A DNA stretch of 64,000 nt from Loxodes magnus (GCA_946699065.1 CAMPDV010001328.1:61378-125377); one strand, 5' to 3'; shown: positions 1-15,896, counted from the first letter of the stretch. Notes: generated by a model not told the origin, from the sequence alone. Translations and numbers: made by a program.

Positions 1-2413
1 ATAATATGGAATGCAGGGTACTGAGGTAATAGTAGAGCATGGTTAAGGAGAGATGCTAGTTGAGTTCTTAGTTTAAGTGTTAAGTTTGGCTTGTTATGTA
101 ATTAATTGAATCAACTGGTTTTTCATTTATTTTTATATTAGGCATTTCTTGAAGCTTAAACTTAAAATTAAAAGCTAAAATTAGTATAAAATAAATAATA
201 GAAAGCATTTATTTATAGACAGAGCTTATTAAATCAGAGTGACAAAGAAGTAAATCTTGAGAAATAAGAAAAGGAAATATTATTAGAGGAGCTAGTAGCC
301 TTTTAGAGAAAATGGCTTAGAATATAAAAGACTCAGTGGAAAAATAAATGGCTATTGCTAAACTAAATAATCTTAAAGAATAGAAAACATAAATAAGATA
401 AAAAGGATTTTACTTAAGATTAAGAAAGGAAATATGTAAACTGATGAAGAAGTAACTTATAACAGAAGACTTCATAAGTTATTTTAATAATGAGAGGACA
501 ATTAATAAGTTAAAAGCCATTTAGAAAAAAACAGATTTAAAGGAATAAAAGATATTTAAATAGAGAAAACCCTTAAGAACAAGATACAATTGGAGCTAGT
601 TTTGATATTTTTATTATAGCTTGCTAAAATGTATAGAATATGGAAAATAGAAAATAGTTTAATTAATCTGCTCTCTTTAGACATTAAGAGGAAAAGAATC
701 TAAAAGAATAGTTAACAGAATTTTAAATATTGCTTGAAGCTAAAAGATAAAGCTATCAAGTTTTTAGATTTTTATTTATAAAGAACAAAATTAAGAGGGA
801 TCTGTAAAACCTTAGTAACTACTGGCTAGTTAAGTTTAAGATAGATTTATCTAATAATTTGACTAACTTAAAGATGTTATAACTACATTCAAGATTAAAG
901 CTCAAAAGCTAATTAAAGACCTGAAGATTAGGCATAGAGAGTAATATTAGCTTAATTTCTTATTTACTTTTGATCCAAATGAAGTAAAAATTATAAAATG
1001 AGACATATAAATTTGAAGAATTTTTGTTAGTTTAAAAATAGTATTTCTAGCTTTCATTCTAATAGAAGACTAAAAATTCTAAGTTTAAATAATCAACTAA
1101 GAGGACTCTAAAACTACATAAAAGAGAATTAACCGAATAAATGTTCTATTATGTTAACCTAAAGAATAACTAAGACAGCAAATTTTTTAAAAGAAGTTCT
1201 GCTTGATACTAATAAGAAACTTAATCTACTCTTTTTTAGTACATTTTAGAACGAAAAATTACAACTCATAGAGTTCAAGTAGGAAAGGTTTGACAAATAG
1301 GTGATTTTCTTATAGACAATTTATAAAAAATCAGTCTTTAATAATTAATAAAGTAAATCAGGGTAAAATCAAGCTCTTGGAAAAAAGAAGCATCTTAAAA
1401 GTTGCCTTAAGAAATTAGTAAGAGATTAAAATATATAAAAAATAATTGCTAAAAGTACTCTGTTAAGACAGTATACTAGAAAATTAAGAAGGTTAGTTAA
1501 ATATATTTTTAGGATGGTAAACAATTAAAAATATAGTTTAGAAAAAAAAGTTGTTATTGGTGCGATTTCGGGCTCGGGTGATTGCAGAAGAAAGAAAAAT
1601 TACAGCTTAAAAATCTCATTAAGATAAGATAACTTAGTTGTTAAAAAAGAAAAGATTTAAACCTTAAACATAAGCAAACAATAAAAATCCCAATAGAACA
1701 GCTTTAATATGAATTGGCTCAAAAGATAAACTCATTAATTAAAAAGAGAATTGCTTTGTAATAAACTTAAGAAAATCATGCTAGTATATTAAATTTTATA
1801 TAAATAAACTTTAGGTATACCAGGAATACTTTAAAGTAGCTAAGAATCAATTATTAAATTTAGTTTGTTGCTTGAGACACACAAAACATTACTAGTATTT
1901 ATAAAAGAAAAATATTAGCGAGCTATATAAGTGAAGAGTAGAATAGATTCAAAAAATAATAAATCGTAATAGGCGAAAAGGAATGCTAAAACTGAATAGA
2001 AAAAAGAAAGAGCAAAGAGAAAAAATAAATTCCTTAAAGAAGAAAATTTAAAATGATAAGAAAAAACTGGAAACTTTTCTTTGCATATCTAAAAAGGCAA
2101 GTCAATCTAAAGTTACTTTGCAGATTTTTTTTTAATCTTAAGTTATTATATAAGAATTTCTGTGAATATAAATAGTCATCATAAAGAATAAACATCAAAC
2201 GCAAAATGAATCTCATAGAAAAGACTTGGTGGGCTGAAATTACGAGTAAAAACCTACTGTATGCAGAAAGATTTTTATAATTATACAAAAAACAAAGAAT
2301 ATGAAAGATTTAATCATTTAATAAAACTAAAAATAACTGAATAAGGCCATGAAATAAGGAAACAATTGGCTAAGAGCTAGTTATTGAGATGGATTAAGAA
2401 AATAACGATATGA
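1..2413 (+). CDS. Unrecognised basic, Lys/Gln-rich protein, 5' end outside window
   Basis: With TAA/TAG as Gln and TGA as Trp, a protein-like frame (codons starting at positions congruent to 2 mod 3) runs from about 760 to a candidate TGA stop at 2411-2413. It is rich in Lys, Gln, Leu and Ile and looks partly coiled-coil; several in-frame TGA codons fall where Trp is plausible. Upstream of 760 the best-looking text moves between frames, which may mean short introns, a decayed gene or assembly indels. No domain was recognised and the true start is not in the window. Every frame is open in this code, so support is codon texture only. Confidence 0.3.
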
Positions 2414-2760
2414 TATGTTAGCATGCTTTAACAATTTAAAATAAACTTAATAAGAATCAAGATACAGAATAAAAATAACATTTTTGGAAGTCTTATGTGT
2501 ATTCATTTTAATATTATATAAATATATAAATAGTATAAAAAACTAGCAATTTCTTTATATATATTAATTAGCATTAAAGATATAAACTTAGTGTTTTGGA
2601 GTTTATTTTAAATGATAAGTTTAAAAATAAATTTAAAATTTGGCGCTCTTTATTGCATATAAAATAAGTATAAAGGGGGATAATAAGAAGTGAATTGTTA
2701 TAATAGTTTGCATATAAAAAGAATTAGATACATATAATGAAATTACAAATAAGATAATAA

Positions 2761-4653
2761 ATGAAGAAATTATTATGATTCTTAGTATATTATATATATC
2801 TGACAAGTTATACTTCTATGCCTTTTATTTGTTATTATGCTTTTACTCTATTTGCATCTTATTCAATAAACCTTTAACTTTCTATTCCTTTACTCACAAA
2901 TGCCTTATTTTATCCATTTACTAACTTTAATTAAAACTAACTTTTCTCAGACGAAAGTTCTAAATCTTCAGCTTAAAGTAGCCTTGATCTTGTATGCTTT
3001 TTCTAAAAATTCTGAATAAATAGCTAAAGGGTATTATAAATGATTAAATTCAGCTTTTTGTAAAGTTAATGTACATATTAAAGCCCTTGCTAAATCTGCA
3101 AGATTGATAATTATAAATTTAATTCCAAAGACAGGAAATTTGAATAGCCATTACTTAGGAAACAGTATAAAATAGTACAAAGTAGAAAAATAAAAGTCAG
3201 AGAAGTAAACATAACAAATATTCTAGAATAAAACCCTTAAGAAAGCGAAAGAATTGTAAATAAAAGCAAAGCAAGGAGCCTTTACCAATAAACTTTAAGT
3301 AAGAATAAATAATTTAATACTGAAGAGATTTTTAAAGAAGCTTAGAAAAAGTAAAGAAAACTAAAGATATTAAAGAAAGAAAGACTCTAAAAGATTATAG
3401 GATTTATTTGGAGATATAGTTTTTTCCTGGTTAAATCCTTAAATAGAGCTTTAATTTCGAGAAAATATAATCTATACTGACCTATTTAAGATACTTTATA
3501 AAAGTGTAATAAGAAGTCATTAAATAGAATGAATACTAACCCACTCATTTTAAATGATAATAAAAGAATACTAGATAGTCCATAAAAAACTAACTTCATA
3601 ATGATAATTATTTAATAAATCTCTCTCTTATTCTTAAGATCTAGCTTAACTTTAATAACTTAGTATATTTTAAAATAGCTTAATAATGGTTATTATTAGC
3701 ATTGTCTTAATATTGAAATTTGCTTATTTTAGTTAATTACTTAGTATCTAAAGATTTTATTTTTGTTTTTATAGAAAATTAATAATTATAATAATAATTA
3801 CTTGATCCTCACCATATCTAATTACAATCTTGCTCATAACTTAATTCATAATATTTAAGTTTTCCTTTACATATTAAACTTTAACATATCTTAAGTTAAT
3901 GAGAAGACTGACAAGATATAATATAAATATTAGATTAGTTTTCTTTAATTTTAATAAATATAACTAAGTTCCTTTATTTAGATTTAAAATATTAACTTTA
4001 TCCAATTTAGATTTTAATCATGCATCATTTAGTATTTAATTAATAGCTAGAGATTGAAAAGGTTCCTTTATCCTAGCGAATTAACTATTATTTAAATAAT
4101 ACTTTTGCTTCTATTTATTTATTTTACTTATAAAGAGTTTATTTAAACCAATATCTTCAATTTTACTTATTTTCTTTAATAATATTTCTTAGTACTAGGA
4201 CACTTTCATTTTATATTCAATTAAAAAATACATGTCGGCCATGGTCAGGAAAAATAGTAGGCAATCAGTCAGGTTATATTATATTGCGAGTAATCTCGCG
4301 CAGATACCACAGCGGGAAGGATAGACTAGCAAAGAAGAGACAAATCTAACTTGCTCGAGGGTTCTCGCTAGCAGTATGAAAGTTTGATTGACGGGCATGC
4401 TAATAACAAATTACTAATTCTTATTTGGACTTTATTCAAAAAGACTGGATCAATTGATTCAGGGTTTAAGAATAATTTTTAATAAGAAGATTCCCCATTT
4501 GAGAAGCTGAAGTGAATTATTGAACAAATAGAATGAAAACAAGAAGCATGAGAACTATTTTTTTAATATTTAATAATAATACTGAAAGAGCTATGCCCTA
4601 ACGTGGTGCTACATGTTCAATAATCATCTTAATTTATTTTATTTATGTCATGA
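2761..4653 (+). CDS. Putative secreted or membrane protein with N-terminal signal peptide
   Basis: One frame runs from ATG 2761 to TGA 4651-4653, 631 codons. The N-terminus is MKKLLWFLVYYIYL, a typical signal peptide or anchor, whose Trp is a TGA codon. A second hydrophobic stretch follows, then a charged Gln/Asn/Lys-rich body, and a C-terminal third with several TGA-coded Trp residues, for example in LKWIIEQIEWKQEAW. The segment 4231-4400 is much richer in GC than its surroundings although it stays in frame. The gene ends exactly where the truncated kinase-MORN copy begins, overlapping it by ATGA, so the 3' end may have been set by that rearrangement. No family was recognised. Confidence 0.4.
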
Positions 4654-6080
4654 AATCCTTGAGTACTAAAAAATAGGTTGGAACAATAAGATGGATGGCG
4701 CCTGAGTTATTTGGAATGAGGCCGAGGTATAGTATCTATTCTGACATATATGCTTATGGAGTTGTTTTATGGGAGATAATGTCTAGAAAAATACCTTTTG
4801 AGGAAGTAGAGGAAGGAGAGTTGCGAGAAGGGATAAAGAGAGGTGAAAGAGAGGAATTACCTGAGAATTGTGTGATAGAGGAGATAATAAGGGAGAGTTG
4901 AAAATAAGAGGCGGACCAAAGAATGAGTTTAGAAACGTCATTGTAGAAGTTAGAGAAGATAAAGCAAGAAATGAGAGAGTTCGAGATAATAAAGAGTAAT
5001 GTGGAGAAATTTGAAGGAGAAGAGCAAAAGGAAGAAGGAACAAATAAGAAAGCGAAAGTACAAGAAAACGAGGTAGGATATGTTGGAGAGAAGAGAAATG
5101 GAAAGATGCATGGTTATGGGGTTTATAAGTATAACGATGGAGATCGATATGAAGGTTAATTTGTAGAAGATCTTAGTTAAGGAAAAGGAACTTACTACTA
5201 TGCAAATGGAGAAATATATGAGGGTGCGTTTTTCAAAGGGAAGATGCATGGCTATGGAATTTATAAGTATAAGGATGGAGATCGATATGAAGGTTAATTT
5301 GTAGAAGGTCTTTAGTAAGGAAAAGGAACTTACTACTATGCAAGTGGAGAAATATATGAGGGTGAGTACTTCAAAGACAAGAAGCATGGTTATGGAGTTT
5401 ATAAGTATAAGGATGGAGATCGATATGAAGGTTAATTTGTAGAAGGTCTTAGTTAAGGAAAAGGAACTTGCTACTATGCAAATGGAGAAATATATGAGGG
5501 CGAGTTTTTCAAAGGGAAGATTCATGGTTATGGAATTTATAAGTATAAGGATGGATCTCGATATGAAGGTCAATTTGTAGAAGGTCTTAGTTAAGGAAAA
5601 GGAACTTACTACTATGCAAGTGGAGCAATATATGAGGGTGAGTACTTCAAAGGGAAGATGCATGGCTATGGAGTTGAAAAGTATAACGATGGATCTCGAT
5701 ATGAAGGTCAATGAGTAGAAGATCTTAAGTAAGGAAAAGGAACTTACTACTATGCAGATGGAGAAATATATGAGGGTGAGTTTTTCAAAGGAAAGAAGCA
5801 TGGGTATGGGGTTTATAAGTATAAGAGTGGAGATCGATATGAAGGTTAATTTGTAGAAGGTCTTTAGTAAGGAAAAGGAACTTACTACTATGCAAGTGGA
5901 GAAATATATGAGGGTGAGTACTTCAAAGACAAGAAGCATGGTTATGGAGTTTATAAGTATAAGGATGGAGATCGATATGAAGGTTAATTTGTAGAAGATC
6001 TTAGTTAAGGAAAAGGAACTTACTACTATGTTGATGGAAGAAAAGAAGTGCAAAATTGTAATAATTGGATAAAATTATGA
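4650..6080 (+). CDS. Truncated kinase-MORN protein (C-lobe end of kinase plus MORN repeats)
   Basis: ATG 4650 opens a 477-codon frame ending at TGA 6078-6080. It starts inside the kinase activation segment ([18 protein letters not shown]) and so lacks the ATP-binding lobe, the HRD loop and DFG: it cannot be an active kinase. After the C-lobe come about seven copies of a 46-residue double MORN unit (core Y-E-G-x-F ... G-K-G-T-Y-Y-Y ... H-G-Y-G). It is a partial, inverted duplicate of the full gene at 10583-13354; similarity begins abruptly near 4654. Both copies carry TGA in place of the conserved Trp of kinase subdomain XI (4897-4899 here). One MORN unit (about 5710) has TGA where other units have Phe. 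The frame is intact, so it may still be expressed as a MORN-only protein. Confidence 0.8.
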
Positions 6081-7396
6081 TAACTTAATATTTTAATTTA
6101 TTTTGATTTATTACATTACTAAATGTTTTATATATATAAATTATCACCTTAGTAATATTTTACTTAAAGATATTTTTCTAAATAGCAATATATTAGATTG
6201 ATTGATATTTACTCGCTACATGCTAAGATAGACTAGCTAATTTAAATTTTAATCAAATAAAAAATTTAAGTTAATTAATCAAATAATCAAAAGAGAATCA
6301 ATTATGTGATGATTCCATAGAGGATAGGGTGCACAAAAAAGATTTTTTTGCTAACCAAAAATTAAAAATAAATTTTAATTTTAATGTTTTGATAAAATCT
6401 TCCAAATTTTTAATATATGATTGAGGGTGATTTCTACGGAAAAAATGTTTAGGGAAAATTAATTAATGTAATATAATTAATTTGCTTCAAAAAGAATCAA
6501 ATAAAGATTTGGAAGGGGCTTATATAAAAAGCAATACCAAAGGTAAAAATAGAATAAGCAAGCATCGATGTTTATTCCAAAATCTGTACCAAAAGAAAGA
6601 ATTGAGCGATTTCAATGATTTTTACGATACTTCAAGAGACTTTGTATAAACTAACACGCGACATGACAAGTAATTAAAATAAAGGAGATTTCATATTAAT
6701 AAAAAAGTTATAAATTAATTATATTTAAAGATGTTATGCTTATGAATTAATTATTAAATAAATTTTAAGTTTAAGAAGCTACTTATAAATATTGATATAA
6801 ACTAATTAAAATTAAAATCTATTTTTCTTATATATTTTTATTTAATTTTATTTATAAGATTTTATACTTTAAAAGTTACTAAAAGTATTTATCTCTATTA
6901 TTTAAAATATGTCTAATATAGTTATTTTATATATAGTAATTTAAAATAATTTGCAAAAATTAAACTTTATTACTAGCAATTAATTGAATTTGCTTATACT
7001 TTGCTAGTAGAAAATATATATTAATGCCAATGCTAATTTTTCTATATTAAAGATAGGTAAAATATTGAATTAAAAAATTATTGTTTGATATTAAATAACT
7101 TATAAAATAGTTTAGTTTAAAAACGCTAAGAAATAAAATTGCTAAAATACAAAAATTTAAAGCTAGAAATTATTTAGAAAAATAAAAAATTAAATATCTT
7201 GAAAAAAAGTAAATTTGAACACTCAGTTAAGACATAATATGCATGTAGTTATATAATTATATATTTTTATTTTATAGCTTACTGATTAGCTAATATATAT
7301 GCTTTTTTATCAGTAGCAAGAAATTTTGATTTCATACAAAAAAAAGGATATTTTTTATATTTTATTTTATATCTTTTTTTAAGAATTAAATATTAA
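6081..7396. other. AT-rich intergenic stretch with a possible short coding fragment
   Basis: The stretch is mostly low-complexity AT DNA. Between about 6182 and 6700 the plus strand has less biased text whose frame 2 translation is Lys/Asn/Asp-rich and protein-like, for example K-E-S-N-K-D-L-E-G-A-Y. No start, stop or domain is convincing. I see no RNA gene here. Confidence 0.3.
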
Positions 7397-8209
7397 ATGA
7401 TACATAGGAAATAAAAATCATTTCTAATAAAGTCTAATAAGTTTTAGCAGGATGTAGCCAACGATTTTTATCGTATATTGATGGAAAAAAATGCTAATAA
7501 GACAATTAGTGAGCTTTATTAAAGAACTTATGATTTTAATAACACTATGGAATTTTAATATCTGATCATATAATTTTAAGATAGGAGTTATACTAAACCT
7601 GTTGTTATAGCAAATTTAAGGAAAAATTTCATAAAATGACTAAAAATTAAGGTAAATTTAAAATTCTAGAAACCTTAAGCCAGAACAATCCTATGAAAAA
7701 GTAATTTAAATAGAAAATAAATCTCCAACATAAGAGATTAAAATATGATAGCGATATAATATTAAGAAAAGTGGTCAATTTTTAGTCTTATTCTATTGAT
7801 ACTGGCAGATAAAAAAAGGCATTCATTTAGCAATCATATTTGTATATTCGAAAATAGACTTCCTAATTTTTTTTCTTCGATATTTAGCATTAAATTGTCT
7901 GTCAAACACTTCAAATTAAATTTTTTTCTTCTAAAGGTTCCCTTCCATTATGTAAGTTATTTACATTAAATTGATACGAGTTAAAGTAAAGAATCGTACC
8001 TAATAATGTAATATGATCTCTTACTGCTTATGAAAACTATCTACCGTGTTTGTGGCTTAATGAGTTTGTTTCAGCTGTTTTCTCGGGATTGAAAGTTGCT
8101 AAGTCTAAGATTTTAAGATAAAGTTCAGAAGTTTGAACTTTTTTAACTGTTTTAACAAAAAATAAGTTTTTTGGAAAAATAGAAACTCAAATAATTGCTT
8201 ATTTTTTGA
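7397..8209 (+). CDS. Unrecognised protein, about 270 residues
   Basis: ATG 7397 opens a 271-codon frame to TGA 8207-8209. The N-terminal half is charged (F-Q-Q-D-V-A-N-D-F-Y-R-I-L-M-E-K-N); the C-terminal half has two hydrophobic stretches. Several internal TGA codons would be Trp. A GT...AG stretch beginning near 7652 (18 nt, in phase) could be an intron without changing the frame. No family was recognised, and frame choice rests on codon texture plus the start and stop. Confidence 0.35.
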
Positions 8210-8360
8210 AAAAAATTATATAAAAGAAGCCATTTAAAATAGGCTACATTTTTTTGGTTAATGCGCGATTTAAATTAAAAGTGAAAAAGCAGGTTTATTT
8301 GAGAAGAAAAATTATTCAAAAAACTCATTATTTTAAAGCATAAATGTTTTTAATAAAAAA

Positions 8361-8420
8361 ATACAGCTTGAAAATACAGCTTGAAAATACAGCTTGAAAA
8401 TACAGCTTGAAAATACAGCG
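8361..8420. repeat. 13-bp minisatellite, four full copies plus one partial
   Basis: The unit atacagcttgaaa repeats without change from 8361; the fifth copy diverges after seven bases and leads into the next array. Confidence 0.95.
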
Positions 8421-8422
8421 TG

Positions 8423-8478
8423 GGATTATACCCGCCGGATTATACCCGCCGGATTATACCCGCCGGATTATACCCGCC
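8423..8478. repeat. 14-bp GC-rich minisatellite, four perfect copies
   Basis: The unit ggattatacccgcc is repeated four times without mismatch at 8423, 8437, 8451 and 8465. Its GC content is far above the local background. It abuts the 13-bp array at 8361-8420 and is followed by a poly-C run near 8500. An apparent standard-code ORF here is only the repeat read through. Confidence 0.95.
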
Positions 8479-8479
8479 T

Positions 8480-10582
8480 TTTTAAATAATAGCTCTCCAC
8501 CCCCCCCCGCTCGCAAGTTAACAAAAAATTCTAAAACAATACTATTGCCAAAAAAAATTAAAAATTTGTTTTGTATATGCTTTATTGTTAAAATCTTATT
8601 TTGCTTTTTCCTCAAATATACATTTTTTTTTTCTAAGCTTCTAATTAAGTTGAAGATATTTTGAATATGATATCTCTGATACGTGAATTACATAATAGGA
8701 CTTTCTTTTTTTTTTTAATATTTAAATTCAAAATAGAAACATGCTTAGAACTTACTGCTTATATTTAAAATTATATAATTATGAATTATACTTCCGAAAT
8801 GTTGTTTTTACGCTGTCAAGATATACTTTTTTTAAATACCTTTAAACAATAAATATTAAATAATAAAACATATATTTAAAATAACGAAATAATATTATTT
8901 TCCCCGAATAAAGTATAAAGGTTTAACATTATATTTAAATTACTAAATTCTGTACACTTTATACTTTTATGGAAATTATATTAAAAAAACAATTTTTTTT
9001 ATTAACATTATTTATTGCTTTGTAATTGAAATTTTGTTCATTAATATTGATTTATTAAATTAACATTAGTTTTTAATAATTTATGTCTATGATTAAACTT
9101 TAAAATATACTCTATTTTGAAGTGTTAAGCTTTTTAAGCTTTAATTTTATCACAATAAGAATATTTTTTCATAATTTTACCAACTTTAAAATTAATTTAA
9201 ATATTAAATTTAAATATTAAAATTAAGTTAAGTTAAAAAAAATTATAAGTAAATATATTGGAGAGAAATGTCTAGCACTTTAGTTGGTGTGCTAAACTTT
9301 AAATTAATTTTATTTAAATTCAAAAAAATTAAGCGTTTCTATCTTTTTTTTCTGTATTACGCCCCTGTAAGTTTTTCTTCATAATCAGATGCTGTAATAT
9401 GAAAATACTGGTACATTTCCCATACCTATGATGAATACAGTTTCCTCCTGTTAAATATAACTCTCAAGTTTGTCACATCTTTTTCTTTATCTCCGATTTA
9501 TCCTCAGTCTGTTCCTATTTAATAATCGCTTTGTGGCCTCCAAGTAACATATACTGTAACTGTTTCTCTTTTATTTAAAAATAATTTTTAAAATAATTTA
9601 AAATTAAAATTAATTATTTTAAAAAAAATAATTTTAGTAAAAATAAAATGTAATTTAAGTAATCTTTAACGTTTACAATTAATAACTTTGAAATAAATTG
9701 CATAATTAATTATTTAAATAATTATAACTTATTTTAAACTTATAATAGATTGTGATTTAGATATTTATTTACTTTTGTAAATGTATATAAAATACATTAA
9801 ACTATTTTTGATATTTTTTTAACTATATAATATTATATATTGCTAAAATTTTACCAAATATTATTAAAAAAAATATATTTTTATTTCCATTAAAATATTT
9901 TTAATACTTTAAATTAGTTATATATTTAATATAATTTAATTATATTTTATTTTTTTTATAATTCATTAAATTTTTAAAGTAAACTAAGTTTTTAATAAAC
10001 TAAATTTTTTTTTATCGTATTTAACTTAACAAACTACAATACTGATTTTACTAATAAATATTAAAAAAAATTATAAAGTATAATATTATTTTTAAAAATC
10101 TATATACTTTAATAATTATAATACTACATGAAAATTTTATATATTTTTGTATATATAAATTTATTTAGCTACTTTTAATAAATACTAATATTTGAAAATA
10201 TAACATTCACTTCAATTATATATTTAAAATATATTTTAATATTTTGATATTTTAATCTGCCTTAAGTAACTAATTTAAAATATTTTTTTAATTACAATAC
10301 AAAGTTTTTTAGTTGAATAAATATAAATTAAAATCATTAAATATATAAAATCTATGAAAACTACTATAATGATAAAATTAATAAATTTACTATCTATTTG
10401 ACTAAACTAAAATCAATTAAATTCTTAATTAATATAACTTTTAGAATTTACTTTAATATATATAATTAAAAACTAGTAATAAATATTTATATTATTTGCT
10501 TTATAAATATTTTTTTAAATCACTTAAATATATAATAAATATTATATAAAAAAAGTAGAAATTAAATTAATATGTTAAGTTA
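8480..10582. other. Very AT-rich gene-poor stretch
   Basis: Apart from the fragment at 9240-9572 this region is low-complexity A/T sequence with no recognisable gene, RNA or array. Confidence 0.6.
9240..9572 (-). pseudogene. Isolated protein-coding fragment, family unknown
   Basis: On the minus strand an island of balanced composition reads R-E-T-V-T-V-Y-V-T-W-R-P-Q-S-D-Y-Q-I-G and continues for about 100 residues with alternating hydrophobic residues, as in a beta-rich domain. It is surrounded by featureless AT DNA, with no start codon or terminal TGA, so I take it for a gene remnant or a single exon. No domain was identified. Confidence 0.35.
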
Positions 10583-13354
<2,772 letters not shown>

Positions 13355-13925
13355 TCTAGTTATAATTAAAAATTTTATTTAATCTACATAAAAATAAATT
13401 ATATTAAAAATAAAATTGACAAATAAAATTTAATATTGTAAAATAAAATAACCATTAAATTAAAAAAGCAATATTCTATACAAATAATAATAAATTATAA
13501 ACTAATTTTATATTTTTTAAATATATTCAAAATTACCTTTAGAATATTTTTTTAACTATTTTCATATTTAAAATATAAAGATATTTATTTTTTTATTAAC
13601 AATTATTTTTTAAAAGTTCAATTCTAATTATATTAAAATTTAGAAAAAAGTTTATAAATAAAAAGTATATATGCTAAGTTTAAAACAATAAATAAAAACA
13701 TATGTAAAATAGTTAAATTATTAAATTAAACAAAATATATATATCAAATTAACTTGTAAATTAGTATTTTAAAAAATTAAAACAATTATTTGCAAAAAAA
13801 TTGAAAAATCTAGTTATAAACATTCGATAACAAATATAATAATATTATATTGAAATAAAATTAATTTTACTTGATTAATCATTTATGTGAGCTTGTAAAC
13901 GATTTGATCTTAAAATGTATCATAA
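13355..13925. other. AT-rich intergenic DNA
   Basis: It contains homopolymer-rich A/T sequence upstream of the kinase-MORN gene. I see no gene, tRNA or array. The kinase promoter must lie here, but no element is distinguishable. Confidence 0.5.
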
Positions 13926-14465
13926 TCAAATCATCTTCTTTCTCAATAAAAAATTTTTTTTAGCACATTTATTTTTTCCTCTCGTTAATGAATAAAACTC
14001 AAATAAATATTATTATTTCTCAAATAATTTTTCCTTTTATAATTAATTATCTTCTAAATGCATTTTAAATCTTTTTTATAACGAAATCTTCAGTTTTGCC
14101 TTCAATAAATCTTTAATAGGATGAATATCCTTTTTCTGTTGCTAATCTAATTTTAATTAAAGTTTGTAGCAATTTATTATCTTATAATCATATTTTTTGC
14201 AATATTAGCTTTTAATTTTCATTTTAATAAGCGAAGCCTGGGGATGAAATATTTCCTCTTTTGATTCTGTATCGAATCGTTATTTGATATAGATGTATTA
14301 AAACTTATTAATTTTTATGATCCTATATTCATAAAATCCTTTCTACTGTGTTAAATTGCATTTCCAACCATAAGGAGAGAGTCTATAAGTTAGTTTCTTT
14401 TTTAAAGTTCTATTAATCGATCAATTTGTTAAAAATAATAAAAGAGATAAAGATATTTATTTTGT
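13926..14465 (-). pseudogene. Decayed copy 1 of an unnamed dispersed protein family
   Basis: Minus-strand sequence matches 25918-26300. Shared protein text includes E-S-K-E-E-x-F-H-P-Q-A-S, E-T-N-L-Q-x-L-S-L-W-L-E-M-Q-F-N and L-D-Q-Q-Q-K-K-D-I-H-P. The matches occur in different frames of this copy, with a net 2-nt length change near 14300 relative to the other copy, so the reading frame is broken. A terminal TGA lies at 13926-13928 after R-K-K-M-I. Protein-level conservation in both copies shows it was coding. The family is not recognised; a transposon protein is possible given the surroundings. Confidence 0.6.
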
Positions 14466-15099
14466 TTTTTAATTGTCAATGAATATCATGCAATGATTAT
14501 TTCTTAGGTCTGGATAATTATTTAATTTTTTGTATATGTCTATTATTTCTAAGGATTTATTTTATTATATATAATATTAATAAATGAAATCTATTGATGA
14601 TATCTAGTAAGCAAACGTAACTATATTTAATAAAATTAATAAAAATTAAGTGAGCAAGAGATATATATTTAAATAACCTTTTTATACAGTAAACAATTTA
14701 ATAAATTAGATTATTTTTATTTTGGATATATTTGGCATTTAAAGATGGATGCCAATAAAACTACTGAATACTATCAATTTTATTGTCAAATTTGTTTGAA
14801 ATTCCAATTAAGCATTTTTTATACGAAAATAGAATCCAAAATGTAAGTACAAGTCTTTCCACTATTTAATTAATTTTACCTTTTAAGCAGAAATCTTCAA
14901 TTAAGATTTGTTCTAAGTAGATATCATTTGCTATTTAAGTATATTACTTTATCTTCTCTAAGTTTTTAAATATCTCAACAATCTTTGCTTAGTTAAATAG
15001 AAAAATATATAAAAGTCTATTTTTTTTAATTTCCTTAATATAATTTTAAATAAAACTTCAAGCACTTCATAGTTATATATATATAGTAAACTAAAAGTA

Positions 15100-15896
15100 A
15101 TTAAAGTTTAGCATTCCCTGGATTTTCAACCAGGTTTTTGCTACCATTTTTTTAGCGTGGATGGATACCACGCCATTTTTTTTTGTGGATGGAACCACTG
15201 AGAATCTTCTGTCTTTTATAAGAATATCTTCTTCTTGTAAATTCCCGTTTCGGTGATTCAGAGTCTGCTAAGCATTCTTAACGTTCTTTGTTGTTCTTTC
15301 ATCTAAATTTATCTCCACTGATCGCAATTTTGTAATAGGTGTCACTTTGATTTGCAATAATAGCAATTTTTGATTGGTCTTTTCTTGAATCTCTTCAGAA
15401 ATACTTTTTTTTCAAGTTAATCGATTCTTTGGAGTAATTCTATATTAATCTTTTCGTCATTCTATTTTTCTTGGATGTTTGTTTATGTAGAAACTTTTTC
15501 AATAATCATATTTTGTTCTTGCTTAAAATTCGATTGAGATTATTCATATAGTTACTATTCCGTGACTAAATTATTTTAAATCAATTGTCGTCTTATTATT
15601 AGTAGCTCGTTGTTTTAATCTTCGATAGTATTCATTAGTTCTCTTATTTTTTCCCCTTGATTGTAAATTGTTTCCTAATAATTTTGTATTATTGTTTTCA
15701 TTTAGTCAATTTATATTTAGATTTCTGATTATTTTTGTACTTTTACTGGATTCGTCTCTATTGTTCCAATTATAACTTTTCCTTCAGATGAGGAACTTGA
15801 TTTATCTTCTTCTTGTTATTGTTTCTGCGTTAGTTTCGCAGCTTTCCTTTTTGCGTTCTTAATTTGGTTTTTGGAAAGGCGAATAGATTATTCCAT
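15100..15896 (-). CDS. Gag-like ORF1, copy A, intact CCHC zinc knuckle
   Basis: ATG at 15896 opens a frame of at least 265 codons. The N-terminal third is basic, followed by a Ser/Glu-rich segment and a long coiled-coil-like region rich in Gln, Glu, Asn and Ile. At 15324-15365 lies C-Y-Y-C-K-S-K-W-H-L-L-Q-N-C, a perfect CX2CX4HX4C zinc knuckle in which Trp is TGA. Such knuckles bind nucleic acid in Gag proteins and in retrotransposon ORF1 products. The tail after the knuckle contains W-F-H-P-Q and W-Y-P motifs encoded over small DNA palindromes. The end is unclear because the frame stays open toward the decayed family copy at 13926-14465. Confidence 0.65.

Noticed and set aside
2034-2288. An 84-codon minus-strand standard-code ORF
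   Set aside because: It is antisense to purine-rich text with a better plus-strand frame and shows no domain.
4897-4899. TGA in the kinase C-lobe as a disabling mutation
   Set aside because: The same TGA is at the conserved Trp in the full-length copy, downstream sequence continues in frame, and unrelated genes use TGA at Trp positions.
8361-8478. CRISPR-like array
   Set aside because: The units are directly adjacent with no spacers, and the genome is eukaryotic.
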